A stretch of DNA of 53,244 bases from Candidatus Sulfotelmatobacter sp. (GCA_030041475.1 JASHNU010000022.1:1-53244), one strand, 5' to 3'; positions 1 to 7,763 are shown, counted from the first letter of the stretch. Notes: generated from the letters alone by a model not told the origin. Translations and numbers: made by a program.

Positions 1-893
1 TCGAGTTCCTTGGCCAGCGCCTGCTCCGGGGACATGTATTCCATCGTGCCGACCAGAGCGCCGGTCTGGGTCATGCCGTCGCCGCCGAGTGTCCGCGCCA
101 GGCCGAAATCCATCACCAGAATGCGGCCCGATTTGTCGCGCATAATGTTCTGCGGCTTCAGATCCCGGTGAATGATTCCTACGCTATGGGCCGCTTCGAG
201 CGCATAGCAGACTTGCTGAATGATCTCGACCGCATCCTCCGGGGAGAATTTTTTCTGCTCGTGGATGATCGCGCGCAGATCCTGGCCCTCCACGAATTCC
301 ATGGTGATGAACTTCACGCCCTCGGCGTCGCCCAGATCGTAGATGCGGATCACGTTCTTGTGGGTGACCTTGTGAGCCAGCAGAAGCTCCTGCTTGAAAC
401 GCGCGAGGATCGAGGGATTCGCCGCCAGTTCCGGGCGGATCAGCTTCAGGGCCACGGGACGATCGAGTTCCCGATCCATGGCCTTGTACACCGCGCCCAT
501 TCCGCCTTCGCCGAGTAGTTGCAAAATCTCGTAGCGTCCACCGAGTACATCGCCGGGTTGCAGAACAGGAACATTCACTTGAACACGAGCCAGCGCGCGC
601 GCGGCAGGCCGCGCAGCCGCTCGCGGAGCCGGTGTCGTATCTATCTGCGTTGCCTGGGAATCGAGGGGGGCGGCGTCGACAAGAGTGGCGTCGGCGTCGA
701 CGATAGTCGCGTCCGCATCCACCAGCGTGGCATCGGAATCTGAAGGTGGTTTGGGGAACTCGATCAGAGTTGCGTCGGGGTCAACTGGTGGATGCGAGCC
801 CGAACTCTCGCCAACTGCAGGCGCGCCTACACCCGCCCGTTTGGTCGAGTTCGCTGGATCCGGGGGATCCAACCGCGGATTCCGGCTGTGCAT
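1..893 (-). CDS. Serine/threonine protein kinase (Hanks type), N-terminal part, cut by the window edge
   Basis: The minus strand reads open from ATG at 893 to the left edge (297 codons, no stop), so the C-terminus is missing. Residues 1-110 form a low-complexity Pro/Ala/Asp-rich tail. The kinase domain starts near residue 117 with the glycine loop LGEGGMGAVY (127-136) and the ATP-binding VALK lysine (K150). HRDLKPQN (242-249) holds the catalytic Asp244, DFG is at 262-264, and the activation segment ends in GTMEYMSPEQ. All catalytic residues are present, so it should be active and probably autophosphorylates in the activation loop. The tail carries five copies of a [DQ]AT[LIQ][VI][DE] motif at residues 40-85. 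It is divergent from the downstream GntR gene. The truncated part would normally carry a transmembrane or sensor region. The family is clear; the substrate is unknown. Confidence 0.93.
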   Translation of the reverse strand, partial: MHSRNPRLDPPDPANSTKRAGVGAPAVGESSGSHPPVDPDATLIEFPKPPSDSDATLVDADATIVDADATLVDAAPLDSQATQIDTTPAPRAAARPAARALARVQVNVPVLQPGDVLGGRYEILQLLGEGGMGAVYKAMDRELDRPVALKLIRPELAANPSILARFKQELLLAHKVTHKNVIRIYDLGDAEGVKFITMEFVEGQDLRAIIHEQKKFSPEDAVEIIQQVCYALEAAHSVGIIHRDLKPQNIMRDKSGRILVMDFGLARTLGGDGMTQTGALVGTMEYMSPEQALAKEL

Positions 894-964
894 GGTTTCC
901 CGCCCCTAGGGCCAACCCCCCCCGCAAGCCCCAGAAAACGCGCATAAAGATAGCTAGCAGTATA

Positions 965-982
965 TACCGGTGGGACCCGGTA
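965..982. promoter_or_regulatory. Inverted repeat in the kinase/GntR divergent intergenic region
   Basis: TACCGG and CCGGTA flank a 6-bp spacer between the divergent kinase (start 893) and the GntR regulator (start near 1188). The position suits an operator or a promoter-proximal regulatory site, but no consensus for a named regulator is matched. The rest of 894-1187 shows no convincing gene. Confidence 0.3.
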
Positions 983-1160
983 ACCCAGTCTTTCTAGAGC
1001 TTTTTTGAGCTGTCGAAGGGGCCGCGGCTGGGATGGGAAACAGTCGCCAAAACCAGCCTGCCAATCTGCGACTTACCCCGTGACGGCCATCACCTTGAAC
1101 TGCGACGGCAGTCACTGCGCTGCCGGTAGTCCAGGACTGAAATCAGAACCGTCTAGAGGT

Positions 1161-1177
1161 AGGTCATCGGACCAGTT
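1161..1177. promoter_or_regulatory. Possible FadR/GntR-type operator just upstream of the GntR gene
   Basis: The segment AGGTCATCGGACCAGTT contains GGTC and GACC as an inverted repeat with a 4-bp spacer. Its right half, GGACCAGTT, is identical to one half of the E. coli FadR consensus (TGGTC-N-GACCA core). The left half is imperfect. It lies 11-27 bases before the proposed GTG start, where binding would give autoregulation. Suggestive only. Confidence 0.3.
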
Positions 1178-1187
1178 GCCGCCGTCC

Positions 1188-1898
1188 GTGAGCACAAAGA
1201 CCCTAACGCACGGCTTGGAAGCGATCCCCAGGAACCGCGTCTATTCCGAGGTCGCCAAGCAGCTGCAAACCCGTATCGTCAACAAACTCAAAGCTGGCGA
1301 CATGCTTCCTCCGGAACGTGAACTGGTTCGGCGGTTCGGGGTGAGCCGCGGTTCGATCCGGGATGCCATTCGCAGCCTGGAGGCAGTCGGCGTTCTGGAA
1401 CCGCGCCAGGGCGTGGGTACTATCGTCTGCCAGGTCCCGGAGGACGATGTAGTCAACCACGTAACCGGCGTCGCCTTACAAAAACGAAAAGCCATCGCCG
1501 ATCTGCTCGACGTCCGCTGCATGATCGAGCCGGCACTGGCGCACCGCGCTGCCCTGCATGCCAGCCCTCAGCAACTCGCCGAAATGCAGGCCATCCTGGC
1601 GCAGCAACGGCAAAAGGTCTTCTGGGGCGAAAGCGGAGCCGAGGAAGATGCGGCGTTTCACTATGCAATTGCGCTGGCGGCCAACAACAGCGTGATGATG
1701 AAGCTGGTCCACGCCCTGATGGACCTGTTGCGCGAATCTCGAGAGCGCTCGTTGCAGGGCGAAGGGCGCGCTCAAAAGTCGCTGGCCGGGCACCTGCTCA
1801 TTTTGGCGGCGCTGCAACGCGGCGACGCTGCGGGCGCTGAGGCTGCCATGCGCCAGCATTTATCGGAAATCGAGGAAATCGTTCTGCACAAGCTCTGA
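1188..1898 (+). CDS. GntR-family transcriptional regulator, FadR subfamily with FCD ligand domain
   Basis: A 236-aa protein starting at GTG 1188. The open frame extends 61 codons upstream, but that part is atypical, and the shorter product has the usual FadR-subfamily length. Residues 15-80 are the GntR winged helix, with PPERELVRRFGVSRGSIRDA and the wing GVLEPRQGVGT. Residues 100-233 are an FCD all-helical domain; Asp154, His158, His202 and His224 fit the usual metal/effector-binding residues. The gene ends 24 bases before the oxidoreductase operon, so it is probably the local regulator, sensing a small carboxylate. Oxalate or a related acid is the obvious candidate ligand, which is an inference. 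A TTG at 1176 is an alternative start. Confidence 0.9.
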   Translation: MSTKTLTHGLEAIPRNRVYSEVAKQLQTRIVNKLKAGDMLPPERELVRRFGVSRGSIRDAIRSLEAVGVLEPRQGVGTIVCQVPEDDVVNHVTGVALQKRKAIADLLDVRCMIEPALAHRAALHASPQQLAEMQAILAQQRQKVFWGESGAEEDAAFHYAIALAANNSVMMKLVHALMDLLRESRERSLQGEGRAQKSLAGHLLILAALQRGDAAGAEAAMRQHLSEIEEIVLHKL

Positions 1899-1922
1899 AC
1901 AAAAAGAAATGGAGGTTGCCAC

Positions 1923-3104
1923 ATGGGTAAGTTATTCGCGGTCGAAATTATTTACCGGGGGGTTTTTCAGAAGACCCTCGCCAAGAACATAACGCGCGGT
2001 GTCGTGCTCGCCGCGCATAACCAAGGCAAGTTGGGTCTTTCTTTTGGCCGTTACGGCGACTCTCCGGAGCGTAACGGCATTCCGGCCAAGAGCTTCGCCA
2101 TCGTCGCCGACGATGAGCAGACGCTGGAAGAAGGAATGGCCCAATACGAGCCGAAGCGTGTCGATGTGACCGTGGTTCTCGACGACACGCTTTGCAAAGG
2201 TGTCGAATCCTGGGCGTGGTACGGGCTGCAGCCGGTGCATCGTGCGCTGAAACCCGGACACACTCTCATTGTTGTCTCCCTGCAGGATGCACCCACGCTC
2301 CTCAAGAGCATTCATCACCGGGAGACGCCTTACAAGCTGGGAGTTCTGAAGGGCGCTACCAGCTTCTCCGGCATGTGGGTTTACAAAGATGATCACACCG
2401 ATGTGCGCGTTCTCGGCGCGATTGCCAAGGCGTTGCCGGAGCTCGTCGGCCTAACGGCGATCAAGCAGTTCGTCACCGAGAAGCTGAAGAACCCGCTAAA
2501 GGGTACATCGGCTCAGCTCGCGTTCGACCGCTTCCACTCCATCGAGGTGAAGCCGGGCGAGGGCAATCCCGAAGAGCTGCCCAAGTTCGAACTACTCAAG
2601 TGGGAAGACATGCGGGATGGAGTCTCGATCAAGGGCCAGCCGCAGGGTGGTCCGTACAAGGACCCCATCACCAAGCAGGTCGGTGGTTTCCGCCCGGCAC
2701 GCAATGAGCTGTTCAAGAAAGGCTCCACGCGCACGCAGCGGCCGGTCGTGAATTTTGCGACCTGCACCAAGTGCACGCTCTGCTGGCTCAACTGCCCGGA
2801 TGCTTCCTTCGACGTCACCCCCGAGGGCACCTACGACACCAATTTCGAATCGTGCTGCGGTTGCGGCATCTGCGAAGACGTTTGCCCGGTGAAGGACTGC
2901 ATCACCATGGTCAACGAGGCGCAATTCCACGACAACAAGAGCCAGTGGGAGGCGTTCAAGAAGGATCAGGATGCCTACCTGAAGTGGCTCGAGAAGACGA
3001 TCAAGGAAGCAGAGCCTGAGGAGAAGAGATCGCACGGCTTCCGTTATCGCGGGCAATACAAGGAACAGGTTCCTGAAGCGCTGGAAGCCGCTCAGAGAGC
3101 CTAA
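1923..3104 (+). CDS. Oxalate oxidoreductase-type 2-oxoacid:ferredoxin oxidoreductase, fused gamma-delta subunit
   Basis: 393 aa, with a good Shine-Dalgarno (ATGGAGGTT) before ATG 1923. Residues 1-200 form the gamma domain of the pyruvate/2-oxoacid:ferredoxin oxidoreductase superfamily. Residues 270-330 are an 8Fe ferredoxin-like delta domain with two [4Fe-4S] signatures: Cys281, 284, 287, 291 followed by Pro, and Cys311, 314, 317, 321 followed by Pro. The fused gamma-delta arrangement with separate alpha and beta genes is the one known for Moorella thermoacetica oxalate oxidoreductase. The subunit carries electrons from the beta-subunit cluster to an external acceptor such as ferredoxin. No ferredoxin gene lies in the operon. 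The fusion alone does not prove the substrate; the alpha subunit gives that evidence. Confidence 0.9.
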   Translation: MGKLFAVEIIYRGVFQKTLAKNITRGVVLAAHNQGKLGLSFGRYGDSPERNGIPAKSFAIVADDEQTLEEGMAQYEPKRVDVTVVLDDTLCKGVESWAWYGLQPVHRALKPGHTLIVVSLQDAPTLLKSIHHRETPYKLGVLKGATSFSGMWVYKDDHTDVRVLGAIAKALPELVGLTAIKQFVTEKLKNPLKGTSAQLAFDRFHSIEVKPGEGNPEELPKFELLKWEDMRDGVSIKGQPQGGPYKDPITKQVGGFRPARNELFKKGSTRTQRPVVNFATCTKCTLCWLNCPDASFDVTPEGTYDTNFESCCGCGICEDVCPVKDCITMVNEAQFHDNKSQWEAFKKDQDAYLKWLEKTIKEAEPEEKRSHGFRYRGQYKEQVPEALEAAQRA

Positions 3105-3141
3105 TCCGCGCTGCTACAGATTTGAAGACAAGGAGATTCAG

Positions 3142-4380
3142 ATGGCGACATTAACGTTACCGGTTGAAGAAACGAAGAAAGTTGTTCAAGAGCAGGAGGC
3201 CCTGATCACCGGCGCGGAAGCCATTGCGATTGCCTGCAAGCTGGCCAACGTCGACGTAGTCACGGCTTACCCGATCCGTCCTTACGACACAGTGATGCAA
3301 TACATGAGCCAGCTGGTGGCAGATGGCGAACTGGATTGCGAATTCATCGTGGCGGAAGGCGAACATTCACAATTTGAAATCGTCAAGCATGCATCGATTT
3401 GCGGTGCGCGCGTGTTTTGCGGTTCGAGCGGCGTCGGTTGGATGTATGCCATGGAAGCGCTGACCGTGACTCCGGCTCTGCGCGTTCCCATGGTGGCCAT
3501 GGTCGGCAACCGGGCGCTCGACGATCCCGGTGCGTTCGGCGTAGAGCACAACGACGCTCTGGCCGTCCGCGATCTGGGCTGGCTGCTGACCTGGGTTGAC
3601 AGCGCGCAGGAAGCGCTGGACACCGCGCTGATCGCCTATCGCGTGGCGGAAGATCGCCGCATGTTCGTGCCCTTGGCCCTGAGCTGCGATGGGGCTTTCC
3701 TCACGCACTCCCAGGCGCTGGTCAAGATCCCGGCCGCCGAGCAGGTAAATAAGTTCCTGCCTCGCTACAACCGCGGTGCCCTGTTGCTCCATCCCGACAA
3801 TGTCATCTCGGTGGCGCCACAGGCCAACGAGGACTGGGTGATGGAGATTCGGCGCCAGAACTACGCGGTGACCGAGCGTGCCTGCGACGTCATCCGCGAA
3901 GTTTATGCCGACTTCGAGAAGACGTTTGGCCGCAAATATGGCAATCCGTTCTTCGAGGAGTACATGACGGCCGACGCCGACGTTGTTCTGCTCGGCATGG
4001 GAACAATGTCAACGCCCGTGAAGGTGGCCATCCGCAAGATGCGCGAGGAAGGCAAGAAAGTCGGATTCGTGCGGCTGCGCTGGTTCCGTCCGTTCGCCGG
4101 CCCCGAGATCGCCAAGTGCCTGGAACGCTTCAAGGCAATCGGCGTGATCGATCGCGACTTCTCGTTTGGTTCGCCCAACCTCAGTGGTGTCGTTGCCACC
4201 GAGCTTCGCTCGGCGATGTACACCGGAGCCACCACCAGACCACCGGTGCTGGACTTCATCTGCGGCCTCGGCGGACGCGAAGTCACCGTGCCGGATGTGG
4301 AAGAGATTACCAAGTCGGTCTTCGAAGCTGCCGAAGGGAAAGCGCAACCCCTGACGCAATGGATCGGGCTGCGGGGATAA
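3142..4380 (+). CDS. Oxalate oxidoreductase-type alpha subunit
   Basis: 412 aa, start ATG 3142 with AAGGAGATT upstream. It is homologous to PFOR domains I and II. The conserved pyruvate-enzyme motif YPITP reads YPIRP here (residues 43-47), placing Arg46 where PFOR has the substrate-binding Thr. A second segment, NRALDDPGAFGVEHND (122-137), contains Arg123, Asp126 and Phe131. As I recall the Moorella oxalate oxidoreductase structures, Arg31, Arg109, Asp112 and Phe117 of the alpha subunit bind oxalate or form the switch loop. The spacing here (123, +3, +8) matches exactly, with a constant offset of 14-15 residues. This supports oxalate (to 2 CO2 plus 2 electrons) over pyruvate as substrate. The residues are seen directly; the function is inferred from them and from the neighbouring OxlT-like gene. 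Confidence 0.88.
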   Translation: MATLTLPVEETKKVVQEQEALITGAEAIAIACKLANVDVVTAYPIRPYDTVMQYMSQLVADGELDCEFIVAEGEHSQFEIVKHASICGARVFCGSSGVGWMYAMEALTVTPALRVPMVAMVGNRALDDPGAFGVEHNDALAVRDLGWLLTWVDSAQEALDTALIAYRVAEDRRMFVPLALSCDGAFLTHSQALVKIPAAEQVNKFLPRYNRGALLLHPDNVISVAPQANEDWVMEIRRQNYAVTERACDVIREVYADFEKTFGRKYGNPFFEEYMTADADVVLLGMGTMSTPVKVAIRKMREEGKKVGFVRLRWFRPFAGPEIAKCLERFKAIGVIDRDFSFGSPNLSGVVATELRSAMYTGATTRPPVLDFICGLGGREVTVPDVEEITKSVFEAAEGKAQPLTQWIGLRG

Positions 4381-4424
4381 GTGCCCGAGGGCGCTTATTC
4401 AAAAGCCGGAAAGGACATGAATCA

Positions 4425-5450
4425 ATGACAACATTTGTGGAAGAGAAACCAACGCAAGAACTGGAAGCCTTCAAGGGTGTAAAGAAGGTTCCACACGAAG
4501 AGTACTACACGTCCGGCCACCGCACCTGCCAGGGCTGCGAGTCTGCGCAAATCATGAAATTGATGGCGAAGGCCGCAGGTCCGAGAACCATCGTTCTCGG
4601 CGCCACGGGCTGCATGTATGTGGCCAACACCTCGTACTACTCAACTCCATGGGGTGTCCCGTGGATGCATACCCAGTTGGGTAGTGCGGGATCGAGTGCG
4701 CTGGGAGCCGCGGCCGCACTTCGCGTCCAGATGCGCAAGGGCGTCATGAAGGACGAGCCCATCAATGTCATCGCGTTCTGCGGTGATGGCGGTGGCGCGG
4801 ACATGGGATTGAATGCCATCTCCGCCACGCTGACGCATCCCGACTACAACTTGCTGATCCTGTTGTACGACAACGAGTCTTACGGCAACACCGACATCCA
4901 GATTTCCGGGACTTCGCCGTGGGGCGTCAATACTTCGTTCAGTACACCGGGAAAAGTGAAACGCATCATGCATCACCGCTGGAAAAAGAATGTCGCGGCG
5001 CTCATGGTGGCCGGTCATCCCACCTGCAAGTATGTCGGAACAATTTCGACCTCGTATCCGCTGCAGGCGATGAACAACATTCGCAAGGCGCTCTCCATCG
5101 GTGGACCCACGTTCATTCACTGCCTGAATCCCTGCCCGAAGGGATGGGACTTCGATCCCGTGCTTTCCTTCCAGCTGGGCGAACTGGCCGTGGATACCGG
5201 CCTTTGGCCTCTGTATGAGGTCGAAAACGGCAAGTTGAAGCTCTATGGCAAGACCGAAAAAATTGCCAATGGAAAATTCAAACGGCTGCCGGTTCGCGAG
5301 TACCTGCTCAAGCAGGGAAGATTCGCGCACTTTGAGGAAGAGGACATCCAGTTCTTCCAGAGCAAGGTGGATGAGATGTGGGAGAAGTGGCTGATTCCGG
5401 GAGTGATCCCGCTTCAGAAGGACGTTAACGACAACCCGCCTGCCCTGTAA
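4425..5450 (+). CDS. Oxalate oxidoreductase-type beta subunit (TPP and [4Fe-4S] binding)
   Basis: 341 aa. ATG 4425 is chosen because GGAAAGGA lies just upstream and homology begins here; the frame is open back into the alpha gene. CxxC (Cys35, Cys38), Cys63 and a later Cys in NPCPKGW (Cys237) fit the four cluster ligands of 2-oxoacid oxidoreductase beta subunits. The thiamine diphosphate motif starts with GDGGGADMG (120-128) and ends with DNESYGN (149-155). The subunit would bind TPP, decarboxylate the 2-oxoacid and pass electrons to the gamma-delta subunit. It follows alpha by 44 bases. The stop codon lies in the loop of a terminator hairpin. Together with the alpha residues the best substrate is oxalate. 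Confidence 0.9.
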   Translation: MTTFVEEKPTQELEAFKGVKKVPHEEYYTSGHRTCQGCESAQIMKLMAKAAGPRTIVLGATGCMYVANTSYYSTPWGVPWMHTQLGSAGSSALGAAAALRVQMRKGVMKDEPINVIAFCGDGGGADMGLNAISATLTHPDYNLLILLYDNESYGNTDIQISGTSPWGVNTSFSTPGKVKRIMHHRWKKNVAALMVAGHPTCKYVGTISTSYPLQAMNNIRKALSIGGPTFIHCLNPCPKGWDFDPVLSFQLGELAVDTGLWPLYEVENGKLKLYGKTEKIANGKFKRLPVREYLLKQGRFAHFEEEDIQFFQSKVDEMWEKWLIPGVIPLQKDVNDNPPAL

Positions 5451-5464
5451 GGGGCGGCGGGTTT
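5433..5464 (+). terminator. Rho-independent terminator overlapping the stop codon of the beta subunit gene
   Basis: AACCCGCCTGCCC and GGGCGGCGGGTTT pair with one mismatch around a 6-base loop that contains the TAA stop codon, followed by a T-rich run (TTTTTCATT). Because the transporter gene follows in the same direction 75 bases later, this may be a partial terminator. It would lower transporter expression relative to the enzyme. Confidence 0.75.
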
Positions 5465-5539
5465 TTCATTGACCCGGACTCTTCCGGCAGGAGTGCCAAC
5501 AGAACAAACCGAACCAAGAACCGCCCCAGGAGGTGGGTT

Positions 5540-6949
5540 ATGGCTACTTGCGCAGTTCCTCCACCGCGCGACAGTGCGAAGCAGGCCTATGGCGCCCTCG
5601 CGGGAAACCGGTGGATTCAGCTGATCTGCGGGATCATCGCGATGATCCTGATTTCCAATTATCAGTACGCCTTCACTCTCTTCACCCCCGGCATGAAGCA
5701 AACCTTCGCCGGCGTGCCTTACGCGAAGATCGCGGCAATATTTTCCGCTTTCATTTTGTTCGAGACGTGGCCGATGCCTGTAGCCGGATATTTCGTCGAC
5801 AAGCTCGGTATCCGCAAGCTGATGACTTTCGGCGCGGTCTGCATTGCCCTGGGATGGATCCTCGGCGGGACCGTCGCCACCAGCCCCCTGCAGCTGTACG
5901 TCTATTACGGTGTCATCGCCGGAACGGGCGCTGGGATCATCTACATTTCCTGTGTCGCCAATGCAGTGAAGTGGTTCCCCGATCGACGCGGACTCGCGGT
6001 CGGACTCACGGCGGCAGGATTCGGCGGCGGAGCCGCCCTTGCTGTCATTCCCATCGCCAACTCAATCCACAACTTGGGCTGGGGCAAGGCAATGGCTGCC
6101 TGGGGACTTGCGCAAGGAATCATCGCCTTCGTTACGGCAATGATCTTGCGTCATCCTCCGGCTGGATGGGCTCCCGTGGGATGGGCCCAGCGCTCCAAGT
6201 CAGTTGCCAAGGCCGTCGTGCAATCGAAGGTGAACTTCAGCTGGACGCAAACCTTGCGCAGGCCTGAGTTCTACTTTCTGTACGCGATGTTCCTCTTCGC
6301 CTGTACTGGCGGTCTGATCGCAACCGCCAATCTTTCGCAGATTGCCAAGGCCATGCACGTAAGCGACGCCAAGATTTTCGGCCTCGCTATTGTCCCCCTG
6401 GCGGTCACGCTCACGTCCTTGTGCAACGCGCTATCAAGAATTGTGTGGGGCTCCGTCTCGGACTGGTTAGGCCGGGAAAACACAATGTTCCTGACGTTCG
6501 GAGTTGAAGCTGTCCTGGTCTTCCTGGTAACAAAAGTGGCGGGATGGCCCGTCGGATTCCTGGCCGTGTTCTCGTTCGTGTTCCTGTTCTGGGGCGAGAT
6601 TTATTCGTTGTTCTCGGCCACCACAGGAGATGTCTTTGGACCCAAGTACGCTTCCGCCAACTACGGCATGGTCTATACGGCCAAGGGCCTGGCATCGCTT
6701 TTGGCGGGATGGGGAGCAGCCGCGCTGGCAGCCTACTTTGGCGGTTCCTTTGCCGTGCCGTTCTACGGGGCGGCTGTGCTGTGCGGTATTGCTGCGGTTC
6801 TTTCCCTGTTTGCGTTGAAGCCGCTGGTTCGAAGCCGAATTTCGCAGGAAGTTTCGCTGGCAAAGATGCTCAGCACAGTAACCTGGGCAGCGCCGGCCGA
6901 AGCCGCGGCAGAGGAGGAAGAGAAACCAGACTTGGCGCGCGTGTCTTGA
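5540..6949 (+). CDS. OxlT-like MFS oxalate transporter (oxalate:formate antiporter family)
   Basis: 469 aa, AGGAGGTGGGTT directly before ATG 5540. Twelve hydrophobic segments are visible. The sequence follows OxlT of Oxalobacter formigenes through GNRW (22-25), GYFVDKLG (83-90), WFPDRRGLAVGLTAAGFG (145-162), VWGSVSDWLGR (302-312) and ANYGMVYTAKGLAS (373-386). The two charged residues known to bind oxalate in OxlT, Arg272 and Lys355, correspond by local alignment to Arg300 (ALSRIVWG) and Lys382 (YTAKGLA). The last 30 residues are an acidic cytoplasmic tail. With an oxidoreductase rather than a formyl-CoA pathway beside it, the counter-ion may not be formate. Transport of oxalate is well supported; the exchange partner is open. 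Confidence 0.87.
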   Translation: MATCAVPPPRDSAKQAYGALAGNRWIQLICGIIAMILISNYQYAFTLFTPGMKQTFAGVPYAKIAAIFSAFILFETWPMPVAGYFVDKLGIRKLMTFGAVCIALGWILGGTVATSPLQLYVYYGVIAGTGAGIIYISCVANAVKWFPDRRGLAVGLTAAGFGGGAALAVIPIANSIHNLGWGKAMAAWGLAQGIIAFVTAMILRHPPAGWAPVGWAQRSKSVAKAVVQSKVNFSWTQTLRRPEFYFLYAMFLFACTGGLIATANLSQIAKAMHVSDAKIFGLAIVPLAVTLTSLCNALSRIVWGSVSDWLGRENTMFLTFGVEAVLVFLVTKVAGWPVGFLAVFSFVFLFWGEIYSLFSATTGDVFGPKYASANYGMVYTAKGLASLLAGWGAAALAAYFGGSFAVPFYGAAVLCGIAAVLSLFALKPLVRSRISQEVSLAKMLSTVTWAAPAEAAAEEEEKPDLARVS

Positions 6950-6970
6950 TCACTGCTCCAAGATCGGCCA

Positions 6971-7029
6971 CTGAACCGAGTTTGTGCGGTCGATCACATA
7001 GTCCTGGCTTTGTGCTCACCTCGGTTCAG
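6971..7029 (+). repeat. 10-bp perfect inverted repeat between transporter and small gene
   Basis: CTGAACCGAG (6971-6980) and CTCGGTTCAG (7020-7029) are perfect inverted repeats separated by 39 bases. The structure lies in the 118-base gap before the small gene and could form a leader stem-loop. There is no T-run, so it is not a standard terminator. Confidence 0.45.
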
Positions 7030-7067
7030 CTTGGCGCCGGACAATAATTGAAATGAGAGGAATTCTT

Positions 7068-7268
7068 ATGCCAGTAGAATCATTGGAAAAAGAAGTAGAA
7101 GTTGCGGAAGCGCCCAGAGAGATCGCCAAACTCGGAGCGGTTCAAGAATCGGTCGTAAGCGCCGCGGATCATACTACGGACCAAAAAGCCGCTGGCCAGA
7201 AACCACAATCCATTTGGCGCAAGATCTTCGAAGGCCACGAGGAAATGCTGGGCTGGACACCCGACTAA
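7068..7268 (+). CDS. Small hydrophilic protein of unknown function in the oxalate operon
   Basis: 66 aa. ATG 7068 is preferred because GAGAGGA lies 6-7 bases upstream; an in-frame ATG at 7053 would add five residues. The protein is charged and Glu/Ala-rich in its first two thirds, and looks disordered or helical, with no transmembrane segment. It ends in a more conserved-looking aromatic stretch, SIWRKIFEGHEEMLGWTPD. I do not recognise the family. Its place between the OxlT-like transporter and the zinc-ribbon gene, with tight Shine-Dalgarno spacing, makes it a candidate accessory protein for the transporter or the oxidoreductase. The initial part could be variable and the Trp-rich tail a docking motif; that is inference. 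Confidence 0.7.
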   Translation: MPVESLEKEVEVAEAPREIAKLGAVQESVVSAADHTTDQKAAGQKPQSIWRKIFEGHEEMLGWTPD

Positions 7269-7316
7269 CCAGTGGCGAAAGTGTCTTAAAGCGGCGGTTG
7301 CAAGAGGAGACTCGCA

Positions 7317-7763
7317 ATGGCAACGCAATACTATTTGTGCACGCAGTGTCAGAAGAAGTATCCCACGCACCAAAAGTTGTTCGACACGTTGTATGAATTC
7401 TCCAAGGCCGCACCCGAAGATTGCCTGGCTTGCGGAGTTGTGCGCGAGTTGCATATTACTCTCGACTTTCCGCTGGGCGAGGGCGAATCGGACTTCAAAG
7501 TCGTCTCCGCATTTCTTCCCGACAAGCTGGAGTCGTGGCTGGGCGAGGAGGAAGAAGAAGTTACTTTCTATCCTTTTCTCGCCGTGTTGCAGCGCGCGGG
7601 CGATCGCAAGCAATTCTGCTGGATGCCCTACTGGCACGTGACCGGGAAGGAAGCGAAATTCGGCCAGCACGCGATCTGCCTTGACCACAGACAGTTTGAG
7701 AGCCTGGTCGGGCAAATTTGGGGAAAAGCTCGCGACCGGGAAAAGGAATTCGAGTTAGTGTAG
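7317..7763 (+). CDS. Small protein with a zinc-ribbon-like N-terminus, unknown function
   Basis: 148 aa, start ATG 7317 with AAGAGGAG upstream. Cys8-x2-Cys11 and Cys36-x2-Cys39 form two knuckles that could bind zinc or iron (rubredoxin/zinc-ribbon style). An acidic stretch, LGEEEEEVTF, follows near residue 75, and the C-terminal half has several Trp, His and Cys residues (FCWMPYWH, AICLDH). No signal peptide or transmembrane segment is seen. It is the last gene of the apparent oxalate operon, 48 bases after the 66-aa gene. I do not recognise the family. Possible roles are electron transfer, cluster assembly or chaperoning for the oxidoreductase; these are guesses from context only. Confidence 0.72.
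   Translation: MATQYYLCTQCQKKYPTHQKLFDTLYEFSKAAPEDCLACGVVRELHITLDFPLGEGESDFKVVSAFLPDKLESWLGEEEEEVTFYPFLAVLQRAGDRKQFCWMPYWHVTGKEAKFGQHAICLDHRQFESLVGQIWGKARDREKEFELV

Noticed and set aside
1923-5450. Pyruvate:ferredoxin oxidoreductase
   Set aside because: The active-site Thr of YPITP is Arg here, and the Arg/Asp/Phe loop fits oxalate oxidoreductase; the adjacent OxlT-like gene agrees. Still the nearest alternative.
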